24,316 bases of DNA from Caryophanales bacterium UBA4694 (lineage in GTDB: Bacteria; Bacillota_I; Bacilli_A; RFN20; CAG-288): the NCBI GenBank assembly GCA_002404835.1, contig DHKM01000016.1, positions 1-24,316 of the forward strand, given 5' to 3'. A program made the translations under genes and the position numbers. This document shows, one piece after another, positions 7,386 to 16,199 of the stretch (position 1 is the first letter of the stretch; every line of letters starts with the position of its first letter). Under the pieces are notes generated by a model. It was not told where the DNA came from, did no database searches, and was given only the letters and a program-made list of their open reading frames with translations.

Positions 7386-9005
7386 ATGCCAGAAAACAAG
7401 AAAAAATACTTTTACATTACAACCCCAATCTACTATGCTTCCGGAAACATCCACATCGGCCATACCTATTGCTGCACCTGTGCGGATGTCATTGCCAGAT
7501 ACAAGAGATTACGCGGATATGATGTCAGATTTATGACCGGTTCAGATGAGCATGGTCAGAAAATCCAGGAAAAGGCTGAAGCCGCACATATGGAGCCGCA
7601 GGCCTATGTTGACAAGATTGCCCAATCCTTCAAGGATGTCTGGAAAGCCATGGACATCTCCTATGATTACTATGTCAGGACGACAGATGACTATCACGTC
7701 AACTGCGTCAAGAAGGTTTTCACCGAACTTTTAAACAAGGGAGATATCTACCTTGGAGAATATAAAGGATGGTATTGCACGCCATGCGAAACCTTCTGGT
7801 CGGAATCTCAGTGCGAGAAAGACGAACACGGAAACTACCTCTGCCCCAGTTGCCACAGGCCCGTCCATCAGGATAGTGAAGAGGCTTATTTCCTTAACGT
7901 AAAGAAATTTGTCCCTGACCTGCTCAAGTTCTATGAAGAGCATCCCGGATTTTGTTCGAAGGACAAAATCAACGAGATGGTCAATACATTCATCAAGCCA
8001 GGTCTTGAAGATCTTTGCATCACCAGAACTTCCTTCACATGGGGTGTACCGGTAGATGAGAATCCGAAACATGTCGTCTATGTTTGGATCGATGCGCTTT
8101 TAAACTACATCTCTGCCCTCGGATATAAAGGAAAAGACGATTCCCTGATGCAGAAATACTGGGGAGACGATTGCGAAATCGTCCAGCTTGTAGGAAGAGA
8201 TATTACAAGATTCCATACAATTTACTGGCCAATTCTTCTCAAAGCCTTGAATCTCAGGCAGCCGGATAAAGTCATCGTCCATGGTCTTCTTCTTACCAGA
8301 AGCGGAGTCAAGCTTTCTAAATCGCTAGGCAATGCCATTTCCCCATATCCGCTTATCGAAAGATACAGTGTCGACTCACTGAGATATTACCTTGTCCGTG
8401 AAATCCAGTTCCAAGGAGATGGTGCCTTCACTCCGCTCCAGTTCATCGACAGACTCAATGCCGACCTTGCCAACAACTACGGAAACCTTGTCAACCGTAC
8501 TCTCTCCATGATCAAGAAGTACTTCGATGGCATCGTTCCTGAAGTCGATCTGAACCATCCGAAATCCGATTTGACCAAGAAGCTGTTTGAAGACATCTAT
8601 ACCAAAGTCAACCAGTATGAAGCCAGCATGGATGACTACGACATCACAAATGGTACTGCTATTGCCATGGATATGGTCAATCTCGGAAACAAATACTTCG
8701 ATGACATCGCGCCTTGGACTCAAGCCAAGAACGGAAACATCGATCTTCTCAAGGAATCGCTCTATGCGGCAAGCGAATTGATCCGTATCGGAAGCATTCT
8801 CCTAAGTCCGGTCATGCCGGAAAAGACCAAGAGCGCCTTGGATCAAGAAAAAGTTCCGGAGGAGCTTAGAACCTACGATTCCATCCACACCTTGAACAAG
8901 TTGAGTGGTCTCAAGATCGAAGAACTTACTCCTCTCTTCCCGAGACTTAAGAAAGATGATGAAGTGAAATATCTTACCGAACTCATCGATGGTCCAAAAG
9001 CCTGA
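7386..9005 (+). CDS. metG: Methionyl-tRNA synthetase
   Basis: 539 residues. A class I synthetase that charges tRNA-Met in the cytoplasm. The HIGH signature is in PIYYASGNIHIGH and the KMSKS signature appears as VKLSKSLGN. Between them, the connective-peptide knuckle has CTPCETFW and CPSCHRP, four cysteines able to bind zinc. The protein ends after the anticodon-binding helical domain, with no C-terminal EMAP/Trbp111-like tRNA-binding domain. It is therefore the short form, shorter than the roughly 650-residue form common in bacilli. The start is the ATG preceded by AGGAG. It is a single-gene unit with its own promoter and a strong terminator. No T-box is present upstream. Confidence 0.97.
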   Translation: MPENKKKYFYITTPIYYASGNIHIGHTYCCTCADVIARYKRLRGYDVRFMTGSDEHGQKIQEKAEAAHMEPQAYVDKIAQSFKDVWKAMDISYDYYVRTTDDYHVNCVKKVFTELLNKGDIYLGEYKGWYCTPCETFWSESQCEKDEHGNYLCPSCHRPVHQDSEEAYFLNVKKFVPDLLKFYEEHPGFCSKDKINEMVNTFIKPGLEDLCITRTSFTWGVPVDENPKHVVYVWIDALLNYISALGYKGKDDSLMQKYWGDDCEIVQLVGRDITRFHTIYWPILLKALNLRQPDKVIVHGLLLTRSGVKLSKSLGNAISPYPLIERYSVDSLRYYLVREIQFQGDGAFTPLQFIDRLNADLANNYGNLVNRTLSMIKKYFDGIVPEVDLNHPKSDLTKKLFEDIYTKVNQYEASMDDYDITNGTAIAMDMVNLGNKYFDDIAPWTQAKNGNIDLLKESLYAASELIRIGSILLSPVMPEKTKSALDQEKVPEELRTYDSIHTLNKLSGLKIEELTPLFPRLKKDDEVKYLTELIDGPKA

Positions 9006-9020
9006 TCTAAAATGAAATCA

Positions 9021-9076
9021 AAAGCTACCTATGACGATACAAGAATTAACCTGTATTGTCCAAGGTAGCTTTTTTT
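9021..9076. terminator. Long bidirectional terminator between metG and the AIPR gene
   Basis: A 10-bp outer stem (9021-9030 with 9063-9072) encloses a 9-bp inner stem, GACGATACA with TGTATTGTC, including one G-T pair. A T run of about 9 follows on the plus strand and an A-rich flank gives a short T run on the minus strand. It serves metG and probably also the convergent AIPR gene, whose stop lies at its edge. Confidence 0.9.
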
Positions 9077-11215
9077 CTATTCGATGAAATTCGCTTTTGT
9101 CTGAGCGATGATTTCGATTATATCATTTCCGTACAGATTCAGTTGATCCTCGTTGAGACATCTAAGTTTCTCTAAATCCTCAATCGTACTTGGACCGTAT
9201 TTTGCAATCTTGGTCATTTGCTTATTGGTAAATATTTCAAATGCCTTGATATGACGTTTCTTGAACTGCCTTGTCCGGTATTCATACAGTTTTTGGCTGA
9301 TGTCATCGGACAGTGCTTGAGAAAGAGGCTCTGCAGAAATAAGATAGTTCGTCGTTGGATTCACATACTTTTTCAGAAGCTCATTGTCTTTTCCCTTATC
9401 CTCGTCACTTAAAACATAAAGCATTGAATCCATGGCATCCTTCAGTTCTTTCGGAAGCCCATAAGCGGAAACCTGATAAAGGAAATTTGCCAAGACATAG
9501 GACGAATAATTGCTCTGAGTCTTCGTGAAATTCGAGTAACCGGAATAGTTCGGTTTAAAACTCTTGAGCTGGTTGTATCCTCTTAGATAAATGTGCTTAT
9601 AACATGCTTCAAAAAGATTGAACCAACCCATTTTGTCCAAAGACTTGTCTTTTCGAATGAATCCATGACCAATATCATATTGTGAAAACCTATCCATCAT
9701 ACCTTCTGTTGATTCTAAATTCAAATTATTCAAATAATCTTCATGATAAGCAATTTTCGAAATCATTCCTAAAATAGCAACCATGAACATCATACCGTTC
9801 TTTGCCAATCCCGCTTTTATCGTATCCGGTTCATCCTCAGAAGAAAGGTCTTCGTTGTCCTTTTGAATTTTCTTGATCCACAGTTTATAGAACGTCTTCA
9901 TTTTAAGCAAATCGACAAGAAGATCTGTAGAATATACTTTCTTGAATATCAGTGTATATTTTTCTTCATCACTGGTAAGAGTAGCTTTATTGTTTCTAGC
10001 AATACCAGGTTGCTGATAAACATAGGAATAGATAAGCTGTGCAATCTCCTCGTTATTCGTATTCTGCCATGGTTCCTTATAGATTCTCTTGTTTACTTTC
10101 TGACCGCGCTTGATGCTGCAGAAAACATTCTCTTCGGCAAGCTGCACCTTCAGCATCCTCTGTTCTCTCCGGTTGGCAATCAGGTCCTTGGCCTTAATCG
10201 GTTTTTGAGTATTCGTTGCTTCCGCTACATCGGAGATGAAATCGATTCTTTCATTATTCGTCGTTTTTGTATTCTTGATGATTTTGCATTGCAGATAGAA
10301 GTCTTTGTCAAAATCGGTCTCTCCGAGAAGATATGTGGTTTGACCGCCGTTGATGATAGAAAAGTGGTTCAGACGAATTGTTTTTCCTTCAACGGAGTAA
10401 TCATCACAGATAATGATAATTCCGTTATTGAAATACCAGAAATCATCCGGCCTTTCCTGAATCGTCGTCTGGATAGAGCTGTCTATTTTTGCATTCTTGA
10501 CATAGTATCTTAGATTCTGAGAAAAAAGTCCTCTGTATCCGTAATTCTGATAAAGATTCTTTATGGATATGGCAGAAACGTTCACAATCATCGACTTTTC
10601 TTCTCCGAAGCGGATGACATTGGTATCCGAATCAATCTGGATGGTTGCGGAATCGACATATTCCTTCGGATCTTCGATTTCAAGGATTTCGTTCTCGATA
10701 TCATTTCCGAATAGAATCCGATAGGACACATACGGTAAATCGGATTTAAGCTGTTGGATTTCCTTCAGAATATTATGTCTTTCCTTCATCAAAGGGACAT
10801 AGTCCGTAATGACAATGAACTCTATCGGCTTGAGTTTATTGGGAACAAATTCTTTATCCTTAAGTTTCAAAAGAAGTCCATTTCTTCCTCTGCCGACTAC
10901 TGCATCAAAAAAGGTCTTCTCGGCGTTTTTAAAATATCCGGGATAATCCTCAGATCTTCCGGATACGGAGATAATGACGTTGATGTTTCTGAAATCCGAA
11001 TCATCGTCGATATAGATGCCATCGATATTATCACTCTGATTCCTATCCGTCATGTCTCCATATGTGATTTCATCGATTCTGGAACTATCCCCATCAAAAT
11101 AATGATAATAGGAAAAAAGGTACATCAGTTTTAGATGACTGCTCAATTTTTCCATCTGATCAAATCCAAACCGATTGAATTCCTTGAATAAATTTACATA
11201 ATATTTTTCATCCAT
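9077..11215 (-). CDS. AIPR-family protein (abortive infection phage resistance)
   Basis: 712 residues. The core, about residues 215-520, carries the signature order of AIPR proteins: LFSQNLRYYV, then FWYFNNGIIIICDD, then INGGQTT, then a region with ATNTQKPI. Characterised members give resistance to phage by abortive infection; the biochemical activity is not settled to my knowledge. The first 130 residues have DNIDGIYID followed by a strand, as in the restriction-like PD-(D/E)XK fold often found at the N-terminus of this family. The expected Q/E-x-K is replaced by ISVSGRS, so a nuclease site there would be degenerate. No toxin, methylase or second defence gene is adjacent, so it would act alone. 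A GAGGTG site lies 7 bases before the ATG, and an inverted repeat lies upstream. Confidence 0.85.
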   Translation of the reverse strand: MDEKYYVNLFKEFNRFGFDQMEKLSSHLKLMYLFSYYHYFDGDSSRIDEITYGDMTDRNQSDNIDGIYIDDDSDFRNINVIISVSGRSEDYPGYFKNAEKTFFDAVVGRGRNGLLLKLKDKEFVPNKLKPIEFIVITDYVPLMKERHNILKEIQQLKSDLPYVSYRILFGNDIENEILEIEDPKEYVDSATIQIDSDTNVIRFGEEKSMIVNVSAISIKNLYQNYGYRGLFSQNLRYYVKNAKIDSSIQTTIQERPDDFWYFNNGIIIICDDYSVEGKTIRLNHFSIINGGQTTYLLGETDFDKDFYLQCKIIKNTKTTNNERIDFISDVAEATNTQKPIKAKDLIANRREQRMLKVQLAEENVFCSIKRGQKVNKRIYKEPWQNTNNEEIAQLIYSYVYQQPGIARNNKATLTSDEEKYTLIFKKVYSTDLLVDLLKMKTFYKLWIKKIQKDNEDLSSEDEPDTIKAGLAKNGMMFMVAILGMISKIAYHEDYLNNLNLESTEGMMDRFSQYDIGHGFIRKDKSLDKMGWFNLFEACYKHIYLRGYNQLKSFKPNYSGYSNFTKTQSNYSSYVLANFLYQVSAYGLPKELKDAMDSMLYVLSDEDKGKDNELLKKYVNPTTNYLISAEPLSQALSDDISQKLYEYRTRQFKKRHIKAFEIFTNKQMTKIAKYGPSTIEDLEKLRCLNEDQLNLYGNDIIEIIAQTKANFIE

Positions 11216-11237
11216 AAATACACCTCTATATCACCAT

Positions 11238-11260
11238 TTATCATGCAAGCATTATGATAA
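11238..11260. promoter_or_regulatory. Inverted repeat upstream of the AIPR gene, operator-like
   Basis: TTATCAT (11238-11244) and ATGATAA (11254-11260) are perfect inverted 7-bp arms around a 9-base centre that itself contains ATGCAAGCAT. It lies 23-45 bases before the AIPR start codon, where a promoter is expected (CATAAT and GATAAA on the minus strand are candidate -10 boxes). It could be an operator, but this is only positional evidence. Confidence 0.4.
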
Positions 11261-11410
11261 CAAAGCCGGATCTTCAAGAAAAGATCTTGATCAGATGATC
11301 GGTATTTTTCGGATCTGATTTCTTCCATTTATCAAAAAAATACCACAAAATTCTTTTATCCAATTCTTAAATTCTGGCTTTTTATCGCTATTTTTGAAAA
11401 TCAGCTGTAA

Positions 11411-11459
11411 AAGAAAAATCGTCTGTCGATTCCCATAGACTAGAATCTTCAGACGATTT
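11411..11459 (-). terminator. Intrinsic terminator of the metallo-hydrolase gene
   Basis: AAATCGTCTG (11416-11425) pairs with CAGACGATTT (11450-11459), with an inner GATTC/GAATC stem. The minus-strand T-rich tail is TTTTTCTTTT. The stem overlaps the stop codon of the hydrolase gene. Confidence 0.85.
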
Positions 11460-12096
11460 ATTTGAGATATGGATTGCTGTTTTTCTCTGTGATGATGTTT
11501 GTCTTAGGTCCGTGTCCTGGATAGACAACAAGCCAGTCACGTAATTCCTTCAGTTTTCCTAAAGACGATGCAATCTTGTCTGGATCGGATGTTGCACAAT
11601 CATATCTACCAATAGCACCTTTGAATAATGTATCCCCAGTAAATATGCAATTATCATCATCCATAAGGTAACAGACGCTGCCTTCCGTATGGAACGGTGT
11701 CTTAATGACTTTCACTTTTCCTGTCTTGAACGGAAGAACTTCACCGTCTTCTACTGGAATGGTATCAACTTTAATGGCAACTTTTTCTCCCGTAAGATTG
11801 GATGAGTTCATTTCAGGAGAAGTAAGAAGAAGTTTGTCTTCTTGAGCGAGGTAAACCGGAATGCTTTTGTTTTTATAATGTTTAAGGAAATTCGGTATTC
11901 CACGGATATGGTCAAAATGAGCATGGGTCAACAAAACAGCCTCAACTTTCTCATAATGAGACTCAATATAGGAATAGACTTCATCTGACGTCGATCCCAA
12001 ATCGATTATCAGGCAGGTCCCACCTATCTTTCCGATGACATAAGTATTGCTTGAGAATTCTTTTTGATTCTCATCATATTGGAAAACTTTAACCAT
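11458..12096 (-). CDS. Metallo-beta-lactamase-fold hydrolase, glyoxalase II-like
   Basis: 212 residues from the chosen start. The HxHxDH metal-binding motif is THAHFDH (residues 57-63). Further metal ligands are expected at the His in PFHTEGS, the Asp in FTGDTLF and the His in YPGHGP. This is the single-domain COG0491 type related to hydroxyacylglutathione hydrolase, a cytoplasmic hydrolase of thioesters or similar substrates. An ATG 69 bases upstream (12165) would add 23 polar residues not seen in such enzymes and has only a weak AGG. The ATG at 12096 fits the domain start and follows a perfect TATAAT by 9 bases, so the message would be leaderless. If the promoter is not real, the longer form is the alternative. 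No functional link to its neighbours is evident. Confidence 0.85.
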   Translation of the reverse strand: MVKVFQYDENQKEFSSNTYVIGKIGGTCLIIDLGSTSDEVYSYIESHYEKVEAVLLTHAHFDHIRGIPNFLKHYKNKSIPVYLAQEDKLLLTSPEMNSSNLTGEKVAIKVDTIPVEDGEVLPFKTGKVKVIKTPFHTEGSVCYLMDDDNCIFTGDTLFKGAIGRYDCATSDPDKIASSLGKLKELRDWLVVYPGHGPKTNIITEKNSNPYLK

Positions 12097-12105
12097 AACA
12101 AATGT

Positions 12106-12111
12106 ATTATA
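12106..12111 (-). promoter_or_regulatory. -10 element of the hydrolase gene (leaderless)
   Basis: TATAAT on the minus strand lies 9 bases before the ATG at 12096. A start near 12099 would leave almost no leader, and no ribosome binding site is present. No clear -35 box is seen at 16-18 bp. Confidence 0.5.
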
Positions 12112-12349
12112 ACCGAAATTTATAAAATTTTCTTGTTTTTTATCAAGAAATTCATTTGTTTGCATGAATTGACCTATTTGGAAATCAAAAAAGGAAATTC
12201 CATTTCTCCGATTTTATAATCCGCTTTTTATAAAAAATAATATCATTATCTATATTTATTTATTGTAATTTTGCCAGAAAATATCCTTACCATAATCTTT
12301 TTCTATTGTTACAACTTATTAATATTAAAACAAGTTAATAACATTTTCA
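12112..12349. other. AT-rich intergenic region
   Basis: Very AT-rich. A single CAAGTTAAT at 12331-12339 is identical to one half of the LytTR-type repeat near 22257, but no partner lies 21-22 bp away. The minus strand holds only a nine-codon frame near 12200. I see no other feature. Confidence 0.4.
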
Positions 12350-12387
12350 AATCAAAAAAGGCTCATCCTTTTATAGACAAGCCTTTT
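12350..12387 (-). terminator. Terminator of the GH3 operon
   Basis: AAAAGGCT (12356-12363) pairs with AGCCTTTT (12380-12387), followed on the minus strand by TTTGATTT. It lies 30 bases after the stop of the second GH3 gene. Confidence 0.85.
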
Positions 12388-12417
12388 CCTGAATGAATAT
12401 CAATCAATCTATAAAGA

Positions 12418-15360
12418 TCAATTGCCAATACTAGGTTCATCCGGTTTCTTTCGAACCAAGATGAATGCAACAACACCCCAAGCAACAATAATGATAGGGA
12501 GAGCAATATCTACTGCAATTTGTATGATGGTGATGATTGGCGTACCTGCATGTTTAGCAAATCCTTCTCCAAAACCATTCATAGCATTAGAATTGCCGGT
12601 GACATAAAGCATATTTTTCAAACAACGGCGAACGACATACACATCATTAGCGTTCTTTTCATCAACTTTGTTCCAAGAGCGAGTCAAAGAAAGATTGATA
12701 TCTCCGCCTGCATATGCCATCTGCTTAACAGGCATATATCCTGGTGTGTTGAAATCATCGATAACGGCACCACGGAATCCCCATTCATTGCGAAGGATCG
12801 TCGTAAGAAGTCGATAATCTCCTCCTGTCCACTTCAAACCAATACGGTTGAAAGAAGTCATAATACCGATACAATCGCCTTCCTTGACTGCGATTTCAAA
12901 CGGCCTAAGATAGATTTCTCTCATAGCCTGCTCAGTGACATAAGAGATGTCTCCATTGCTTTGACGATGGGTTTCCTGCTCGTTTAAAGCAAAATGTTTT
13001 GCAAAGCAATACACGCCTTTTTTTCTTGTCCCTCTGATTTGAGCAGCTGCCATCTTTCCCGAGAAAAGCGAATCTTCGGAATAATATTCAAAGTTTCTGC
13101 CACCAAATGGAGAACGATGGATGTTGATTCCAGGGGCATACCATCCGGAGTAAGGCGAATTCATATTCGTATCACCCCACAATCCTTCTTCGCCGACTAC
13201 AGTTCCCCACTCTTCAGCAAGTTCCTGATTGTAGGTTTGTCCGACCATCACTTCTGAACAATAGGCTGCTGTTCCGAAAAACTCCTTTTGGAACATGAAA
13301 TTGACAAATCCGGCAGGACCATCCGTTTCATAGGTTCTCGGTTTATCGATTTCTGTTAGTTCTTTCGTATGGAAGGCAGCACGATTCATATGAGTCTTCA
13401 TATCTTCCAAAGAAATCTTGTTGAGAAGGGCATCCCACTTCGGATTATCGTATTCAATATAAGGAGCACCATACTTGTTCAATTTCAAAGAACCGTCTTT
13501 TTCTTTTTCATACAGGCTCCAAAGTTTCAAATCCTTGTCTTCGTCCTTGAGGGTAAGATCAGGCATTTCATAGGTTTCAGGGTTGTTCGGATTTCGATCT
13601 TCCAACACACTCTTTTCTTGAGATGTCAAATTATAGTCATTTCCTTCCGGAGTCTTCGGGAAAGTACCATCGAAATCATCTCTTGAAAGGACAGACTGAA
13701 GATGATAGTCGGAATCCAAATACTCATCAGCATTTCCAGTATAAAGGTTTTCTACTTTGCAATCTGTAACCGGATCTTTTTCGTATTTGATAGTTTCCGG
13801 CAGTGTCATCTTTGCACTCTCTACAACCTTGTGGCTGTTTTCACGCAGAGAAATCGTATAGTCTCCCTTATCTAATGTGTAACCCTTAAAACCATCTTTG
13901 TTTTCATCTTTATAATCATAAGAGGCAAGATAATACGGATCAATTTCAACTGAAACAGTCTCTTCGGAATTCGGTTCAAGTTCAGCCGTCTTTCCAAATC
14001 CCACAAGCTGAACAGAACTCTTCTGAATCTGTCCTGCAATATAAGGAGTAGAACCATATAGTTGGACAACAGCCTTCCCCTTTACTTTGCCCGTGTTTTT
14101 CACCTTTACCTTGACTGTGAATTTATCCTTAGTCAACGTAGTAGGCAACTCAGCTTTATTATCGATTGAATAAGAAAAATCAGTATAGCTTAGTCCATAT
14201 CCGAATGGATATACGACATTTTCTTTATACCAATCCTCTCCTTCTGCTTCGCCTCTTGTTTCATAGTATCGATATCCAACATAGACACCTTCTTCATAAT
14301 CGACAAAATAGAAGCCAGCATTAGTTCCATCAATTTTAAACTGATCGCCATCCTGTTTTCGGTTGTCACCGAAATTCTGGAAACTTGGAGCTTTGGTGAA
14401 ATCAGTAGCAAAAGTATCAACTGTATGACCGCTAGGATTCACCTTTCCCGTAAGGATTTCGCCAAGTGCCATAGCACCTGTGGTCCCAGTTCCCGGCATA
14501 AAGAATACCGCATCGATCTTATCAGCAAATTCACCCGACTGAGTAAATCCAAGTTCAAAGACATTACCGGAATTAATAACCAATGCAATTTTCTTGAAAC
14601 CAGAATTGATGACATTGCGAATCATCTCAATTTCATTGGAATCGAGTTCAAGATAATGTTTTCCTTCTTCATTAGACGTTCTTGGAAGATCAAATCCTTC
14701 ACCACCGATTCTAGAAATCACGATTAAAGCGAGGTCACTATAATTCGCATAGGACGCTTTCACATCTGATGTATATTTAGAATACGGAGTCTCACCAGTC
14801 GAAAGGCTTACTGTTTTTCCTGAATCCAAATCAGTCGGATTATTTTCTCTACCTTCTCCGGATTTAGATTTATCTTCATAGAAAGCTTTTAAAGTAGGAT
14901 TTACTTCAAAGCCAACGTTTGTCAAAGAATCAAATAGGTTTTTCGCACCTGTAGAATCCACAGCTCCAGAACCAGAACCGCCATAGACGATATTAACGGA
15001 ATTTTTACCAAACACAGAAACTTTGTTTCCATCCTTGGCAGTATTGAACGGGAAAGCATTGTCTTTGTTTTTCAACATGACAATTCCTTCTCTTGCTAAA
15101 TCGATGTTGAATTCGTCTCCTTTTTCTTTGGCTTCTTCTTTACTTTTCGTTGTCTTCTTATAATAATCCTTATCACCGTTTTCATTTCCGGATGAATTTA
15201 AGGAGCCTCCATTCACTCTACCCAAAGCGAGATCGGCAGCATCCTTTACTGTAGGAATTGCCAAGGCAACATTCAGAATAAGAAGAATAAGCGCAAGAAT
15301 GCAGGAAACAATGAACCAAAGTCTTGTAGCAACGTTCTTAAAGAACTTTTTGACTGTCAT
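12418..15360 (-). CDS. Membrane-anchored GH3 glycosidase with reversed domain order
   Basis: 980 residues. A membrane helix at 13-35 anchors the N-terminus and a second at 941-969 the C-terminus, with the enzyme outside. The domain order is reversed relative to classical GH3. The alpha/beta sandwich comes first (about 85-320, with VYGGSGSG), then a fibronectin-III-like domain (about 410-510, VKNTGKVKGKAVVQLY), and then the barrel (about 640-925). Visible catalytic features are Glu221 in GGEGFD (acid/base region), HRSPFGGRNFEYYSED (748-763), AKHFALNEQE with Lys788-His789, and the nucleophile Asp869 in GAVIDDF, where the usual SDW is DDF. Reversed GH3 enzymes are known as beta-glucosidases in rumen Bacillota such as Butyrivibrio fibrisolvens and Ruminococcus albus; the substrate here is not determined. 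An AAGGA site precedes the ATG by 8 bases. It is the third gene of the operon. Confidence 0.9.
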   Translation of the reverse strand: MTVKKFFKNVATRLWFIVSCILALILLILNVALAIPTVKDAADLALGRVNGGSLNSSGNENGDKDYYKKTTKSKEEAKEKGDEFNIDLAREGIVMLKNKDNAFPFNTAKDGNKVSVFGKNSVNIVYGGSGSGAVDSTGAKNLFDSLTNVGFEVNPTLKAFYEDKSKSGEGRENNPTDLDSGKTVSLSTGETPYSKYTSDVKASYANYSDLALIVISRIGGEGFDLPRTSNEEGKHYLELDSNEIEMIRNVINSGFKKIALVINSGNVFELGFTQSGEFADKIDAVFFMPGTGTTGAMALGEILTGKVNPSGHTVDTFATDFTKAPSFQNFGDNRKQDGDQFKIDGTNAGFYFVDYEEGVYVGYRYYETRGEAEGEDWYKENVVYPFGYGLSYTDFSYSIDNKAELPTTLTKDKFTVKVKVKNTGKVKGKAVVQLYGSTPYIAGQIQKSSVQLVGFGKTAELEPNSEETVSVEIDPYYLASYDYKDENKDGFKGYTLDKGDYTISLRENSHKVVESAKMTLPETIKYEKDPVTDCKVENLYTGNADEYLDSDYHLQSVLSRDDFDGTFPKTPEGNDYNLTSQEKSVLEDRNPNNPETYEMPDLTLKDEDKDLKLWSLYEKEKDGSLKLNKYGAPYIEYDNPKWDALLNKISLEDMKTHMNRAAFHTKELTEIDKPRTYETDGPAGFVNFMFQKEFFGTAAYCSEVMVGQTYNQELAEEWGTVVGEEGLWGDTNMNSPYSGWYAPGINIHRSPFGGRNFEYYSEDSLFSGKMAAAQIRGTRKKGVYCFAKHFALNEQETHRQSNGDISYVTEQAMREIYLRPFEIAVKEGDCIGIMTSFNRIGLKWTGGDYRLLTTILRNEWGFRGAVIDDFNTPGYMPVKQMAYAGGDINLSLTRSWNKVDEKNANDVYVVRRCLKNMLYVTGNSNAMNGFGEGFAKHAGTPIITIIQIAVDIALPIIIVAWGVVAFILVRKKPDEPSIGN

Positions 15361-15385
15361 TTAGTCCATCCTTTCTTTTTGATAT

Positions 15386-16126
15386 TTATTCGTTGAATAA
15401 GGAAAGATTGTCGAGAATCGGATCATAACTTAATTGTGAATCACCGAAGTCTGTCAAAGTAACGCAATCAACCATCGGAGCAGTTGCATACATGGTTCCA
15501 CCCATACCATCAGAATTGGATGTGATGAGCTTTATGGTATTTTCACCTTCGACCAGATTGATTTTCTTTTTCAATTTATGGTTAGAGAACGGTCTAACAT
15601 AACCATCGCTGTCCGTAGCAGAAGTTCCACTTAAAGTGATTGTTCCGTAATCTTTGATATCCGTTCCATTGACATTGACCGTATAATTGTCCGAAGTAAG
15701 AACCACATCTTTGATTTCAGCAGATAGCCTTAATATCAAGGTAACATCATTGACTGCTTTTGTGCTGTTGAAGACAAAATCAACGGAAAGATTGGTAACA
15801 TAAAGATAACCAAGCCAGAATCCATTAGATGCTTTAGCCTTTCCGTCCTCGTCCTGCTGGATCATTTCTTTTCCAGAACTACCGCCAGAATACCCGGCAC
15901 CATGCTTGTTCGTAACATTCGTATATTCAGCTTCCATCACAAACGAAGATGCCTCCGGAGCAGTCGATTCGCTGCCTTTGGCACTTGCTGTAGTCTCACT
16001 TACTTTCGTACTTGTCGAATCATTCTTGGAAATAGGTTTAGATACAGAATTCGGTTTCGATTCTTTTCCACAAGATGCAAGCATGAATGCAAACATCAGA
16101 ATCGGCAATTGTCTTTTCAATTTCAT
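15386..16126 (-). CDS. Lipoprotein with a CBM6/CBM35-like carbohydrate-binding module
   Basis: 246 residues. A short lipoprotein signal ends in the lipobox LASC with Cys19 as the lipidation site. A Ser/Thr-rich linker follows (about 20-58). The remaining beta-rich domain opens with FVMEAEYTNV and has the layout of CBM6/CBM35-type modules: VDFVFNSTKAVNDVTLILRLS, a TVNVNGTDI strand, VEGENTIKLIT and a final PMVDCVTL. It probably holds a glycan at the membrane surface for the two GH3 enzymes on either side; no catalytic motif is seen. A solute-binding role is less likely given the size and the fold pattern. A GGAG site lies 8 bases before the ATG. The next gene follows after 25 bases, so the two are co-transcribed. 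Confidence 0.75.
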   Translation of the reverse strand: MKLKRQLPILMFAFMLASCGKESKPNSVSKPISKNDSTSTKVSETTASAKGSESTAPEASSFVMEAEYTNVTNKHGAGYSGGSSGKEMIQQDEDGKAKASNGFWLGYLYVTNLSVDFVFNSTKAVNDVTLILRLSAEIKDVVLTSDNYTVNVNGTDIKDYGTITLSGTSATDSDGYVRPFSNHKLKKKINLVEGENTIKLITSNSDGMGGTMYATAPMVDCVTLTDFGDSQLSYDPILDNLSLFNE

Positions 16127-16150
16127 TATTCATTCTCCATTCAGGTATAA

Positions 16151-16182
16151 ATACAATCCCAGGCAATAGCCCGGGATTGTAT
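16151..16182 (-). terminator. Intercistronic hairpin with a weak T tail
   Basis: ATACAATCCC (16151-16160) pairs with GGGATTGTAT (16173-16182) and a central GGC/GCC can extend the stem. The minus-strand tail is only TTTATACC. It lies between the first GH3 gene and the lipoprotein gene, so it may be a partial terminator or an mRNA-stabilising hairpin that raises the first gene above the next two. Confidence 0.6.
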
Positions 16183-16199
16183 ATCATCTCAAATTCTTA

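Noticed and set aside
12331..12339. CAAGTTAAT as a further LytTR site behind the GH3 operon
   Set aside because: Only one half-site; no partner 21-22 bp away and no promoter context.
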